The position numbers were made by a program, and so were the translations under genes. From JAZSQT01 sp045538075 (GTDB taxonomy: Bacteria > Chrysiogenota > Deferribacteres > Deferribacterales > Mucispirillaceae): a stretch of 47,889 nt of DNA. Below are positions 8,289-16,881 of this stretch, piece after piece (the stretch's first letter is position 1; each line of letters begins with the position of its first letter). The notes beneath the pieces are model-generated. The model was not told where the DNA came from and did no database searches. It saw nothing but the letters and a program-made list of their open reading frames with translations. The DNA lies in NCBI GenBank assembly GCA_045538075.1, contig JAZSQT010000053.1, positions 1 to 47,889 of the forward strand. The letters run 5' to 3'.

Positions 8289-8717
8289 TTAATCATCAAA
8301 CTTTTGACCTAAAAAAGTGCCATTGCCATCAATAAAAACTTTCATCATATTATTAAGGCTAATTTCATAACCGTTCCATTCTTTTTCTACTTTAAATACT
8401 GTCGCATTTGGAAACTGTTTTTTTAACGTATTTAATACTGGCGTAGGTAGTAGCGAATTTGGTAAAGGATTGCCGTATGCTTTAATCTCTTTCCATTCAC
8501 CATTAATATAAAATTCTATTTTGACTCCATTTGAAAGACGAACTTCAAAATCATCATCATCGTATTCAGTATACATTACATTTGCGTCTTTAAAATGTTG
8601 TTGAATAAATGACTGAACATTTTTAGGCAACATTCCAGCTGCATTTGGTATATTTTGAGCTATAGCAAAAGTCGTAATTATTGCAGTTATTAAAATGGAT
8701 AATAAAATATGCTTCAT
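8289..8717 (-). CDS. PepSY-like (DUF2874) periplasmic protein, copy 1
   Basis: The product is 142 residues with a signal peptide (MKHILLSILITAIITTFAIA, probably cleaved before QN), so it is periplasmic. The mature part holds two related halves of about 60 residues. Each carries LP-x-x-[VL], an F-[KP]-[DN]-A stretch, then [YV]-x-[VI]-E-[YK]-[DE] and a G-x-[VM]-x-[VI]-[EF] strand, as in PepSY-like DUF2874 proteins. The family is thought to bind peptides or inhibit proteases, but its function is unproven. It is a paralogue of the next gene upstream (8864-9292), which has the same length, and probably arose by tandem duplication. It lies between ssrA and its paralogue. Confidence 0.85.
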   Translation of the reverse strand: MKHILLSILITAIITTFAIAQNIPNAAGMLPKNVQSFIQQHFKDANVMYTEYDDDDFEVRLSNGVKIEFYINGEWKEIKAYGNPLPNSLLPTPVLNTLKKQFPNATVFKVEKEWNGYEISLNNMMKVFIDGNGTFLGQKFDD

Positions 8718-8802
8718 TATATCCTCCGATACATTCTATTTTAATCATAAAAATTAAGTCGTATTAGATTAATAAAGGTTACATATTTTTATAAATTTTT
8801 AA

Positions 8803-8838
8803 ACAAAAAAATGCGACTAAAATTAATTAGTCGCATTT
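8803..8838 (-). terminator. Intrinsic terminator after PepSY copy 2
   Basis: Perfect 11-bp inverted repeat AAATGCGACTA / TAGTCGCATTT (8809-8819 and 8828-8838), followed on the minus strand by a run of T. It separates the two PepSY-like genes into different transcripts. Confidence 0.8.
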
Positions 8839-8863
8839 ACAATAATTTTAAAATATGACTATA

Positions 8864-9292
8864 TTAGTCGTCCATTTTTTGACCAATAATTTGACCTGCT
8901 GGATTAACAACGAGTTTCATCATATTGTTAAGTTTAATTTCAAAATTTCCACGTTCTTTTTCTACTTCCATAATTGCTGCTTGTGGGTGAGCTTTTGCAA
9001 CTGCGTCTGCAACTGGAGCTGGGATAACTGATGCTGGCACTGGAGCTTGCATTGATTCAACTTTTTTCCAGTCGCCTTTTCTTGTAAAATCAATTTTTAC
9101 ACCGTTAGAAAGCTGAACATCATAGCTATCAAAATCTTTTTCAACGTAAGTTGCATTTGCACCAGCAAAATTTGATGAAATGAATGCTTTAGCTGCTTGA
9201 GGAAGTGTATCTGGAGATACAACTTTGTCATCAGCTACTGCATTAGATACAATAAAAGCCATAGCAATAAGTGTTAATAAAATTTTTTTCAT
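8864..9292 (-). CDS. PepSY-like (DUF2874) periplasmic protein, copy 2
   Basis: The product is 142 residues with a signal peptide MKKILLTLIAMAFIVSNAVA cleaved before DDKVV. The mature protein again has two internal repeats: DSYDVQLSNGVKIDF in the first half and GNFEIKLNNMMKLVV in the second. Both are typical of the PepSY-like/DUF2874 group. It shares its length and most motif positions with the neighbour at 8289-8717, including the ending G-Q-K-x-D-D. It has a strong ribosome site (GGAGG), its own candidate promoter at 9348-9376 and its own terminator, so it is expressed independently. Role: periplasmic, substrate unknown. Confidence 0.87.
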   Translation of the reverse strand: MKKILLTLIAMAFIVSNAVADDKVVSPDTLPQAAKAFISSNFAGANATYVEKDFDSYDVQLSNGVKIDFTRKGDWKKVESMQAPVPASVIPAPVADAVAKAHPQAAIMEVEKERGNFEIKLNNMMKLVVNPAGQIIGQKMDD

Positions 9293-9347
9293 GTTTCCTC
9301 CAAAAAAACTTATTGTATTTAATTTAATCTCATCTACTTAGACGAGT

Positions 9348-9376
9348 ATAATATCAAAATGTTACAATTTTGTTAA
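9348..9376 (-). promoter_or_regulatory. Candidate promoter of PepSY copy 2
   Basis: TTAACA (9376-9371), a 17-base spacer ending in TGA, and TATTAT (9353-9348) on the minus strand form an extended -10 arrangement. The 5' leader begins with a small hairpin (arms at 9329-9335 and 9340-9346, one G-U pair). Confidence 0.5.
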
Positions 9377-9398
9377 AAAATTTATTTAACTAATTAAA

Positions 9399-9839
9399 TT
9401 ATTTATTTTTAAATTCTCTTTCAACTTCTCTTTTTAAGTCTCTTTCTTTCATTGATTGACGTTTATCGTATAATTTTTTGCCTCTTGCTAATGCAACTTG
9501 CACTTTTACCCTACGAGCCTTTATATACATTTTTGTAGCAGTAAGAGCCAATCCTTTTTCTTGAACTTTGCCAAGAAGTTGATCTATTTCTCTTCTTTTC
9601 ATAAGAAGTTTTCTCATACGCAATGGGTCGTGGTTAAAAATATTTCCTTGTTCATAAGGCGAAATATGACAATTTATCAAAAATAATTCATTATGTATAA
9701 TTTTGACGTAAGAATCTTTAAGATTAACTCGTCCAGACTTGACTGATTTTACCTCAGTGCCAACTAAAGCGATACCTGCTTCAAATTCTTGCAAAATCTC
9801 AAATTCGTGGTATGCTTTTTTGTTTGTAGCTAAAGCCAA
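9399..9839 (-). CDS. smpB: SsrA-binding protein SmpB
   Basis: Binds the tRNA-like domain of tmRNA and brings it to stalled ribosomes. The 146-residue protein has the normal length. Diagnostic segments are NKKAYHEFEILQEFEAGIAL, GTEVKSVKSGRVNLKDSYV and HDPLRMRKLLMKRREIDQL. A basic C-terminal tail (KKLYDKRQSMKERDLKREV) folds into the decoding centre. ssrA lies downstream on the same strand, with the two PepSY-like genes in between. The start ATG at 9839 gives the usual short N-terminus. Confidence 0.97.
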   Translation of the reverse strand: MALATNKKAYHEFEILQEFEAGIALVGTEVKSVKSGRVNLKDSYVKIIHNELFLINCHISPYEQGNIFNHDPLRMRKLLMKRREIDQLLGKVQEKGLALTATKMYIKARRVKVQVALARGKKLYDKRQSMKERDLKREVEREFKNK

Positions 9840-9930
9840 GTTAATACTCCTATTTAATATTGTAAGAATTATACTTTATAAAAAATAAATATCAACTATT
9901 ATATTTTTTTGATTTTACATTAAACATATT

Positions 9931-9959
9931 TTGACAATTTAAAAATGTAGTGTTATCTT
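9931..9959 (+). promoter_or_regulatory. Candidate dapF-dapA-dapB promoter
   Basis: TTGACA (9931-9936), a 17-base spacer that includes an upstream TG, and TATCTT (9954-9959) lie about 40 bases before the dapF ATG. No lysine riboswitch-like structure fits in the short leader. Confidence 0.5.
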
Positions 9960-9999
9960 CAATTTTAATTAATGTTATATATAGGAGTTAATAGAATAT

Positions 10000-10815
10000 A
10001 TGTCTATACCTTTCAGTAAAATGAGTGGTAACGGAAACGATTTTATCATTATTGATAATCGTTGTGGTGAAGTTGATAAAATAATTAGTGAAGATTTTAT
10101 ACAAAAAGTCTGTGCAAGGGGTTTATCTATTGGTGCAGACGGATTAATTTTAATAGAAAATTCTGACAAAGCCAATTTCAAGTGGCAATTTTACAATTCT
10201 GATGGCACTGTTGCTGAAATGTGTGGCAACGGGGCAAGATGTGCTGTAAGATATGCCTATATCAAAAACATTGCCCCAAAAGTTATGACTTTTGAAACTA
10301 TAGCAGGTATTATTGAGGGCTATATCCAAGATAATAATGAAGTAAAAGTTCTTTTAACACAATACCACTCTTATAAAGATAATTTTTCAGAAATAGTTTA
10401 TGAAGAAAATAGTTACAAACCTTATTTTATAAATACTGGCGTTCCACACGTTGTTGTTTTTTGTGATGATGTTTCAAAAGTTGATGTTGCAAAAGTAGGC
10501 AAATTTTTAAGACACAATAAAATCTTTGGCGAAAAAGGTGCCAATGTCAACTTTGCAACAGTTACAAGTAAAGATAGTCTAACTGTTAGAACTTTTGAAA
10601 GAGGAGTTGAAGGCGAAACTTTAGCTTGTGGCACAGGTTGTACTGCAGCTGCTTTAATATCAACTAAATTGGAATATACTGTTAGCCCAGTCAAAGTTTT
10701 AACAGCTGGTGGCAAAATTTTGACTGTCTATTCAGAAAAAGATAAAACGTATCTTCAAGGTGAAGGTCGCCTTGTTTATGATGGAAAAATAAATACTGAA
10801 GCATATACATATTAA
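10000..10815 (+). CDS. dapF: Diaminopimelate epimerase
   Basis: Converts LL-diaminopimelate to the meso form for lysine and peptidoglycan synthesis; PLP-independent, using two cysteines. Both are present: Cys75 in EMCGNGARC and Cys210 in ACGTGC. The opening FSKMSGNGNDFIIID and a length of 271 residues are typical. The best ribosome site (AGGAG at about 9982) lies 12-13 bases before the ATG, further than usual, but no alternative start codon in frame fits better. dapA follows after 15 bases, so the three dap genes form an operon. Confidence 0.96.
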   Translation: MSIPFSKMSGNGNDFIIIDNRCGEVDKIISEDFIQKVCARGLSIGADGLILIENSDKANFKWQFYNSDGTVAEMCGNGARCAVRYAYIKNIAPKVMTFETIAGIIEGYIQDNNEVKVLLTQYHSYKDNFSEIVYEENSYKPYFINTGVPHVVVFCDDVSKVDVAKVGKFLRHNKIFGEKGANVNFATVTSKDSLTVRTFERGVEGETLACGTGCTAAALISTKLEYTVSPVKVLTAGGKILTVYSEKDKTYLQGEGRLVYDGKINTEAYTY

Positions 10816-10830
10816 TATCAGGAGGCATTA

Positions 10831-11715
10831 ATGTTTCATGGAAGTATTGTTGCCCTTGTTACTCCTTTTAAAAATGGAGAAATTGATGAGGCAAAATTAA
10901 GAGAACTTGTAGAATTTCAAATATCTAATGGAACTGCTGGGATTGTTCCATGTGGCACAACTGGAGAATCTGCTACATTATCTCATCAAGAACATTGTAA
11001 AGTTATAGAAATTGTTATTAATCAAGTAAATAAAAGAATACCAGTTATTGCTGGGGCTGGTTCAAACAGCACTAAAGAAACTATATTTTTGACAGAACAT
11101 GCAAAAAATGTTGGAGCTGATGCAGTTTTATTAATCACGCCATACTATAATAAACCTACTCAAAATGGTTTATACGAACATTTTAAACACGTGGCAGAAA
11201 ATGTAAATATACCACAAATTTTATATAATGTTCCTTCAAGAACTGGCGTCAATATGTTGCCAGATACTGTTACAAAACTCTCAAATATCAAAAATATTGT
11301 TGGTATAAAAGAAGCTAGTGGCGATGTTGATCAAGCATCATTAATTATCAAAAATACTGACGATAATTTTATTGTCCTTTCTGGAGAGGATTCTCTTACG
11401 TATCCATTAATGAGTATTGGAGCAAAAGGCGTGATTTCTGTCGTTACAAATATAGCACCAGATAAAATGTCTGATTTATGTAATGCTACGCTCAATAAAG
11501 AGTTTGATAAAGCAAAAAATCTTCATTATGAACTTTTTGATTTATTTAAGACTGTTTTTATTGAGACTAACCCTATTCCAGTTAAAGAAGCATTATATAT
11601 GATGGGGCTTATTGGTGATGAAATTAGGCTCCCTCTCGTAAAAATGGCAGATACAAATAGAGAAAAACTAAAAGATGTTTTAAAAAAATTAAATATTAAA
11701 ATAGTAAACGGATAA
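10831..11715 (+). CDS. dapA: 4-Hydroxy-tetrahydrodipicolinate synthase
   Basis: Condenses pyruvate with aspartate semialdehyde, the first committed step of the DAP/lysine branch. At 294 residues it is a TIM-barrel aldolase. The Schiff-base lysine is Lys160 in VGIKEASGD. Tyr132 lies in LYNVPSRTG, and the CGTTGES motif is at about 41-47. A strong GGAGG ribosome site precedes the ATG. dapB begins 5 bases after its stop. Lysine feedback sensitivity cannot be judged from the sequence. Confidence 0.97.
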   Translation: MFHGSIVALVTPFKNGEIDEAKLRELVEFQISNGTAGIVPCGTTGESATLSHQEHCKVIEIVINQVNKRIPVIAGAGSNSTKETIFLTEHAKNVGADAVLLITPYYNKPTQNGLYEHFKHVAENVNIPQILYNVPSRTGVNMLPDTVTKLSNIKNIVGIKEASGDVDQASLIIKNTDDNFIVLSGEDSLTYPLMSIGAKGVISVVTNIAPDKMSDLCNATLNKEFDKAKNLHYELFDLFKTVFIETNPIPVKEALYMMGLIGDEIRLPLVKMADTNREKLKDVLKKLNIKIVNG

Positions 11716-11720
11716 ATAAT

Positions 11721-12515
11721 ATGGCAATAAAAATTTGTATAGTTGGTGCTGGTGGCAGAATGGGAAAAAATATTGCTACCATTATTCATAACGATAAAGA
11801 TTGTGAAGTTTATGCATGCATTGATAAATCAGGTTCAGAAGCAATTAATCAACCTATATTTGAATATTCAAATTGTGGCAAAGGTGGCGTTTTAATTAGC
11901 GATAATATATTTTCTGCAAAAGGTGCCGATGTAATTATAGATTTTACTGGTTCAAAAGTTACAATGGCTAATATAGATAATTATAAATCATTAGGCATAG
12001 CTTTAGTTGTTGGTAGCACTGGTTTTACGGCAGAAGAAAAAACTTCTCTCATTTCAATATCTAAAGATATACCGTTACTTTTAGCTCCAAATATGAGTTT
12101 AGGAGTAAATGTTATGTTTAAACTTGCAGCCCTTGCAGCAAAAAGTTTGAAAGGTTACGATATAGAGATTGTAGAAACTCACCATAAAATGAAGAAAGAT
12201 GCACCATCTGGCACTGCTATGGGTATTGCAGAAGCAGTATCAAAGGCCACAAACATTAATTTATCTGAAAATGCAGTTTATGCAAGACACGGCATTATTG
12301 GAGAGAGAAAAGAAAACGAAATAGGTATCCAAACTTTACGTGGTGGCGATGTTGTAGGCGACCATACACTATATTTCTTTGGTAATGGCGAAAGAATAGA
12401 GATAACTCATAGAGCTCATACTAGAGCAACTTTTGCAGAAGGTGCAGTTACTGCAGCAAAATGGCTATACAATAAATCTTCTGGTTTTTATACTATGGAA
12501 GATGTATTATTTTAA
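11721..12515 (+). CDS. dapB: 4-Hydroxy-tetrahydrodipicolinate reductase
   Basis: Reduces the DapA product with NAD(P)H. The 264-residue protein has the N-terminal nucleotide-binding motif IVGAGGRMGKNI and a middle IDFTGS segment. The C-terminal substrate motif is ETHHKMKKDAPSGTA, with the catalytic His-His pair and the K-x-D-x-P-S-G-T-A loop. It is the third gene of dapF-dapA-dapB. A CNNM transporter gene starts 16 bases later, so it may be on the same transcript. Confidence 0.97.
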   Translation: MAIKICIVGAGGRMGKNIATIIHNDKDCEVYACIDKSGSEAINQPIFEYSNCGKGGVLISDNIFSAKGADVIIDFTGSKVTMANIDNYKSLGIALVVGSTGFTAEEKTSLISISKDIPLLLAPNMSLGVNVMFKLAALAAKSLKGYDIEIVETHHKMKKDAPSGTAMGIAEAVSKATNINLSENAVYARHGIIGERKENEIGIQTLRGGDVVGDHTLYFFGNGERIEITHRAHTRATFAEGAVTAAKWLYNKSSGFYTMEDVLF

Positions 12516-12531
12516 TTTATAAAGGATAAAA

Positions 12532-13878
12532 ATGGACACATTAACGATACAATCAATTTTAATGATAATTTTAGCTTTATTTTTAGTATTTCTTAATGGT
12601 TTTTTTGTTTTATCAGAATTTGCAATAGTTAAAGTCAGAAAAACACGTCTTGAAGAATTAGTAAAAAACGGCAATAAAGGCAATGCAAAGCTGGCTTTAA
12701 AAATTACTGGTAAATTAGACTCTTATTTAAGTGCAACTCAACTTGGTATCACTTTATCATCTCTTGCTTTAGGCTGGATTGGTGAGCCAGCAGTTGCAAG
12801 ACTATTAGAAAAACCTTTTGCAACTATTTTTGGAAGTAATACAGTATTAATACATTCAGTTAGTTTCGTTATAGCATTTACTTTTATTACCCTACTTCAT
12901 GTTGTAGCTGGAGAACTTATTCCAAAATCTATTGCTATTGCCCGTTCTGAAAAAGCAGCCCTTGCAGTAGCAAGACCTCTTCACGGTTTTTGGATATTAT
13001 TTTATCCATTAATTAAACTTTTTGACAAATTATCTGCATTTTTTCTTCACCGTATGGGAATACAACCTGCTTCTGAAAGCGAAACTGCCCATTCAGAAGA
13101 AGAACTTAAATTTATTGCAGAAGAAAGTTTAAAAGGTGGTTTTATAGATTCTGTTGAAGAAGAAATAATAAAAAATGCCGTTGATTTTTCTGATACTACA
13201 GCAAAAGAAATAATGACTCCACGACGTGATATTATATGCTTAAAAGCTGAAAACAGTTATGAAGATAATCTTAATATAGTTAGAACTACAAGGCATACAA
13301 GATACCCTTACTGTAAAGGTGGTAAAGATATGATTATTGGTATGATACATATCAGAGATTTGCTTGAAAATGAACTTTCTGGCAATACAAACCACGATTT
13401 TACACCATTAGTTAGACAAATGATAATTGTTCCAGAAATGGCATCTATTTCAGATATTCTCCTAAAGATGAACCGTCAACAAATCCATACTGCCCTTGTA
13501 GTTGATGAATATGGTGGCACTGCTGGACTTCTTACAATGGAAGATATTATTGAAGAAGTTATGGGTGATATATCAGATGAACACGATTTAAAAATAGAAG
13601 AGTATAAACAAGTTGATGAAAAAACTTTTCTTTTTGATGGTATGATAGAACTTGATACTGCATCAGAAATTTTGAATGTAAATTATGAAGAATGCGAACA
13701 AGTTACTCTTGGTGGATACGTTTTTAACTTACTTGGCAGATTAGCAGTAGTTGGTGATAAAGTTGACGATAAATATTGCTCCTACGAAATTATTGAAACA
13801 GAAGGAGCAAGAATCAAAAAATTAAAAGTCGTTAAGCCAGATAGAAGTGGCGATGGCGATGAAATTGAAAGTGAATAA
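12532..13878 (+). CDS. CNNM/CorC-type transporter (DUF21, CBS pair, CorC_HlyC)
   Basis: The 448-residue membrane protein has a DUF21/CNNM domain (about 1-195) with three or four hydrophobic segments, starting IQSILMIILALFLVFLNGFF. Two CBS domains follow (about 215-335, with EIMTPRRDIICL and EYGGTAGLLTMEDIIEEV), then a C-terminal CorC_HlyC domain (about 350-435). Relatives are often annotated as hemolysin-like and are linked to magnesium export or resistance and other divalent-cation handling. The assignment as a Mg transporter is inferred from the family. A terminator follows directly, ending the dap transcription unit. Confidence 0.9.
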   Translation: MDTLTIQSILMIILALFLVFLNGFFVLSEFAIVKVRKTRLEELVKNGNKGNAKLALKITGKLDSYLSATQLGITLSSLALGWIGEPAVARLLEKPFATIFGSNTVLIHSVSFVIAFTFITLLHVVAGELIPKSIAIARSEKAALAVARPLHGFWILFYPLIKLFDKLSAFFLHRMGIQPASESETAHSEEELKFIAEESLKGGFIDSVEEEIIKNAVDFSDTTAKEIMTPRRDIICLKAENSYEDNLNIVRTTRHTRYPYCKGGKDMIIGMIHIRDLLENELSGNTNHDFTPLVRQMIIVPEMASISDILLKMNRQQIHTALVVDEYGGTAGLLTMEDIIEEVMGDISDEHDLKIEEYKQVDEKTFLFDGMIELDTASEILNVNYEECEQVTLGGYVFNLLGRLAVVGDKVDDKYCSYEIIETEGARIKKLKVVKPDRSGDGDEIESE

Positions 13879-13890
13879 TTATATCATATA

Positions 13891-13924
13891 AAGACACTCT
13901 AAATTATAGAGTGTCTTTATTTTT
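13891..13924. terminator. Bidirectional terminator between CNNM gene and argJ
   Basis: AAGACACTCTA / TAGAGTGTCTT form an 11-bp stem with a 5-base loop (13891-13917), followed by a T-rich run on the plus strand and preceded by A residues that serve the minus strand. It lies between the convergent genes ending at 13878 and 13925. Confidence 0.85.
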
Positions 13925-15136
13925 TTAAGACCTATAATCAGCATTAATTTTAATATAATCAGTAGTAAAATCACAAGTATAAAAAATACTTTCACCGTTA
14001 CCGTTATTTAAGTTAATAATTATTTCATATTCGTTGTTTTTCATAATTTCATAAACTTGTTTTTCTAATGATAAATCAATAATAATACCGTTTTTTACAT
14101 AATGAATATTATTAAAAAATATATCAACATTATCTTGATTAAAATCAGCTCCAGATGCACCAGCAGATGCCATTAACCTACCCCAATTTGGATCGCAACC
14201 TGCAAACATAGTCTTTACTAACGGAGAATTAGCAATTTTTGAAGCACAAAGTTTAGCTTCACTATTATTTATTGCTCCTTTTACCTTGATAGTTACAAGT
14301 TTTGTAGCCCCTTCACCATCTATTGCCATTGATTTAGACAAATATTGACAAATGTATAACAAGGCTTCTTTATAATCATCATACTCTTTATCTGTAATTT
14401 TTACTCCACTCATACCATTTGACATAAAAAATAATGAATCATTAGTGCTCATATCGCCATCAACAGTTACGCAGTTGAAACTTTCTTCAACTACTTCTTT
14501 CAACATCTTTTCCATTAATTCATTACTTATAACTGCATCAGTTGTAATAAAAGATAACATTGTTGCAAGGCTTGGAGCAATCATTCCGGCTCCTTTGCAA
14601 GCTGCACCTATAACACAACAGCCTTTTTCTGTTTCAACTAATACAGCAATTTCTTTAGATTTAGTATCTGTAGTCATTATAGCCTTTGCAAAATCACTAC
14701 CATTATCATCAGATAAATTTTCAACTAAATAATCTAATTTTGATAATATTTTATCAACTGGTAATTTGTTCCCAATTACACCAGTAGAAGAAATAAGAAC
14801 ACTATCTTCATTTACAGATAATTTTTTAGACAATTCTTTAGTAATAGTGTTACAATCTTCTATTCCTTGATTACCAGTACAAGCATTAGCATTTCCACTA
14901 TTTACTATTATTGCTTTTATTTTACTTTTTTTATCTGTCAAATTTTTGTCGTATAAAACACATGCTGCTTTTACTTTATTTTCTGTATATAACGCAACTG
15001 TCTGACAAGGAGTATCACTAACAAGTATTGTTAAATCATCTTTTTCTTTTTTATTACCTTTTATATCAGCCCAAGTAGCAGATGTTTGAAACCCTAATGG
15101 TGCAGTAATTCCACCGTCTTTTATCTCGTTAAACAT
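13925..15136 (-). CDS. argJ: Glutamate N-acetyltransferase / ornithine acetyltransferase
   Basis: Transfers the acetyl group from N-acetylornithine to glutamate in the cyclic arginine pathway; some forms also use acetyl-CoA. The 403-residue precursor cleaves itself before Thr192 in the ATML motif (A191-T192), giving alpha and beta chains. The oxyanion region SSTGVIG (about 116-122) and the GxGMIAPSLATML context are intact. It directly follows argC with no gap (argC stop at 15137-15139, ATG at 15134-15136). An ArgJ implies acetyl recycling rather than hydrolysis by ArgE. argB is not nearby. Confidence 0.96.
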   Translation of the reverse strand: MFNEIKDGGITAPLGFQTSATWADIKGNKKEKDDLTILVSDTPCQTVALYTENKVKAACVLYDKNLTDKKSKIKAIIVNSGNANACTGNQGIEDCNTITKELSKKLSVNEDSVLISSTGVIGNKLPVDKILSKLDYLVENLSDDNGSDFAKAIMTTDTKSKEIAVLVETEKGCCVIGAACKGAGMIAPSLATMLSFITTDAVISNELMEKMLKEVVEESFNCVTVDGDMSTNDSLFFMSNGMSGVKITDKEYDDYKEALLYICQYLSKSMAIDGEGATKLVTIKVKGAINNSEAKLCASKIANSPLVKTMFAGCDPNWGRLMASAGASGADFNQDNVDIFFNNIHYVKNGIIIDLSLEKQVYEIMKNNEYEIIINLNNGNGESIFYTCDFTTDYIKINADYRS

Positions 15137-16141
15137 TTATAATAATCCCTCAACTTCATCGTATCCAGCAATAATATTAAAACATTGTAGTGCTTGAGCA
15201 GAAGCACCTCTTAATAAATTATCAATAGCCGAAACAATAATAAGATTTCTGTCTTTTTTAAATACTGCCATATCTATAAAAGGAGAATTGGCAACATTTT
15301 TTATACAAGGGATTGCTCCCCCTTTTCTAATCCTAACAAGAGGCTTGTTTTTGTAGTATTTTTCCCAAGTAGCTTCAATTTCATTAATAGGTGCATCTGA
15401 TTTTACATAAATAGTTGATAAAATCCCTCTATTAATCGGCAATAAATGAGGCGTAAAAACGATATTAACATCATCTTTAGCCTTTGATAAAATATAATCA
15501 ATTTCTACATTATGTCTGTGATTAAAAACGCCGTATGGTTTAAAATCTTCGTTTACTTCACAGTATGAATTTGTCATAGTAGGCTTTCTGCCAGCTCCAG
15601 ATACACCAGATTTACTATCTGCTATAATATTATCTTTATCAATAAGTCCATCTTTTAATAAAGGATATAATGGCATAATAATAGATGTAGGATAACATCC
15701 TGGAACAGCAACGAGTTTTGCACCTTTTAAAAAAGTGCCAAATAACTCTGGTTGACCATAAACTGCTAATCTTAAATATTCTGGTGCCGTATGGCGAGTT
15801 GCATAAGTTTTTTCATACAAATCTTGGTTATTTATCCTAAAATCTGCACTTAAATCTATTACAATTTTACCTTTATCGTATAATTTTTTTGCTACTTCCA
15901 TAGAAGTTTTATGAGGTAAACATAAGAAAAATGCGTCAGCTTCTTTTACTCTTTCATCTATATCATTATCTTTTAATACCATATCACAAATACCAGTCAA
16001 ACTTGGATAAGTATCAGAAATTTTAATACCTCCAAAACTTTCAGATGTAATTGATGATAATTCTATATGTCTATGGCGAGATAACATTTTTACAAGTTCA
16101 ACGCCAGTATATCCAGTTGCACCAATAACAGATACTTTCAT
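15137..16141 (-). CDS. argC: N-acetyl-gamma-glutamyl-phosphate reductase
   Basis: NADPH-dependent reduction of N-acetylglutamyl phosphate, the third step of arginine synthesis. The 334-residue protein has the nucleotide motif GATGYTGVEL at 7-16, the catalytic Cys149 in VPGCYPTS, and the NHRHNVEI segment with catalytic His. It is first in an argC-argJ operon with a candidate promoter at 16171-16199 and a GAGG ribosome site. No clear palindromic ARG box was found upstream. Confidence 0.96.
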   Translation of the reverse strand: MKVSVIGATGYTGVELVKMLSRHRHIELSSITSESFGGIKISDTYPSLTGICDMVLKDNDIDERVKEADAFFLCLPHKTSMEVAKKLYDKGKIVIDLSADFRINNQDLYEKTYATRHTAPEYLRLAVYGQPELFGTFLKGAKLVAVPGCYPTSIIMPLYPLLKDGLIDKDNIIADSKSGVSGAGRKPTMTNSYCEVNEDFKPYGVFNHRHNVEIDYILSKAKDDVNIVFTPHLLPINRGILSTIYVKSDAPINEIEATWEKYYKNKPLVRIRKGGAIPCIKNVANSPFIDMAVFKKDRNLIIVSAIDNLLRGASAQALQCFNIIAGYDEVEGLL

Positions 16142-16170
16142 ATATCAACCTCACTATATAATATAACTAA

Positions 16171-16199
16171 AAAATACAATTCTATGTTTTTTTTGTCAA
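16171..16199 (-). promoter_or_regulatory. Candidate argC-argJ promoter
   Basis: TTGACA (16199-16194), a 17-base spacer and TATTTT (16176-16171) on the minus strand lie about 30 bases before the argC ATG. Confidence 0.5.
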
Positions 16200-16271
16200 A
16201 TAATATAATGTCAATATTTTAAGGAATAAAAAGTATATTGAAAAAAATATAATAAAATTTATAATTATGTA

Positions 16272-16532
16272 ATGAAATTTGATATTTACGTTCAGCCAGG
16301 AGCAAAAAAATCTTGCTACGTTGGCATACACGACAATAGACCAAAAATAAAAATAGCTGCTATAGCAAGTGATAATGCAGCAAATATTGAATTATGCAAT
16401 TTTTTTGCAAAAATATTAAATATACCAAAATCTAAAATATCTATTTTTAAAGGTCATACTTCAAGATTAAAAACAATTAATATTGATTATAATATTAGTG
16501 AAGAAGAAATTTTACAAAAATTAATAAACTAA
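16272..16532 (+). CDS. DUF167 (YggU-like) family protein
   Basis: The 86-residue protein opens with the typical DUF167 pattern: MKFDIYVQPGAKKSCYVGIH, a K-I-K-I-A-A strand, then the A-N-x-x-L segment and ISIFKGHTSRLKTINI. The family is widespread and structurally known, but its function is undefined. There is no ribosome site. A TATAAT at 16260-16265 is so close that transcription would start at or next to the ATG, so the message may be leaderless. It lies divergent from argC and converges on the Xre regulator gene. Confidence 0.85.
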   Translation: MKFDIYVQPGAKKSCYVGIHDNRPKIKIAAIASDNAANIELCNFFAKILNIPKSKISIFKGHTSRLKTINIDYNISEEEILQKLIN

Positions 16533-16548
16533 TACTTGATACACTTTT

Positions 16549-16875
16549 TTATAAATGATCTTGCAATAGACCTTTCATATAAATCATAACTTTTTCTTTC
16601 TGATTTCTATCTAACCTAACCCAACAATGTAATAAATTGTTTTGATCTTCAGTTAAAGACGCATCTGTAATATCAGAAAAAAATTGAGATGGAGTAATCC
16701 CAAAAGCATCGCATATAGATATTAATGTGGATAAAGAAGGAGAATTATCACGATTATATAAGTTTGATATAGTGGATTGAGGAATATTAGCTTCTTTAGC
16801 CAATCTATAAGAACTCCAACCTCTTTCTTCTTTCAACTGTGTAATTTTATGCAGTATATCCATATCGTAATCCAT
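16549..16875 (-). CDS. Xre-family transcriptional regulator
   Basis: The helix-turn-helix domain occupies about residues 8-62 from the chosen start. It carries ERGWSSYRLAKEANIPQSTI followed by SNLYNRDNSPSLSTLISICD, the classic Xre/lambda-repressor-like pattern. The tail (LTEDQNNLLHCWVRLDRNQK) is short and could dimerise. The ATG at 16875 is preferred because a TGGTATAAT extended -10 lies exactly where it would start the RNA at this codon. A longer frame from 16911 has no better ribosome site. The sequence style strongly resembles Xre regulators of Clostridia, suggesting transfer. A palindrome at 16924-16946 upstream is a candidate operator, and a partial copy lies before the helicase gene. 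Confidence 0.85.
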   Translation of the reverse strand: MDYDMDILHKITQLKEERGWSSYRLAKEANIPQSTISNLYNRDNSPSLSTLISICDAFGITPSQFFSDITDASLTEDQNNLLHCWVRLDRNQKEKVMIYMKGLLQDHL

Positions 16876-16881
16876 TTTTTG

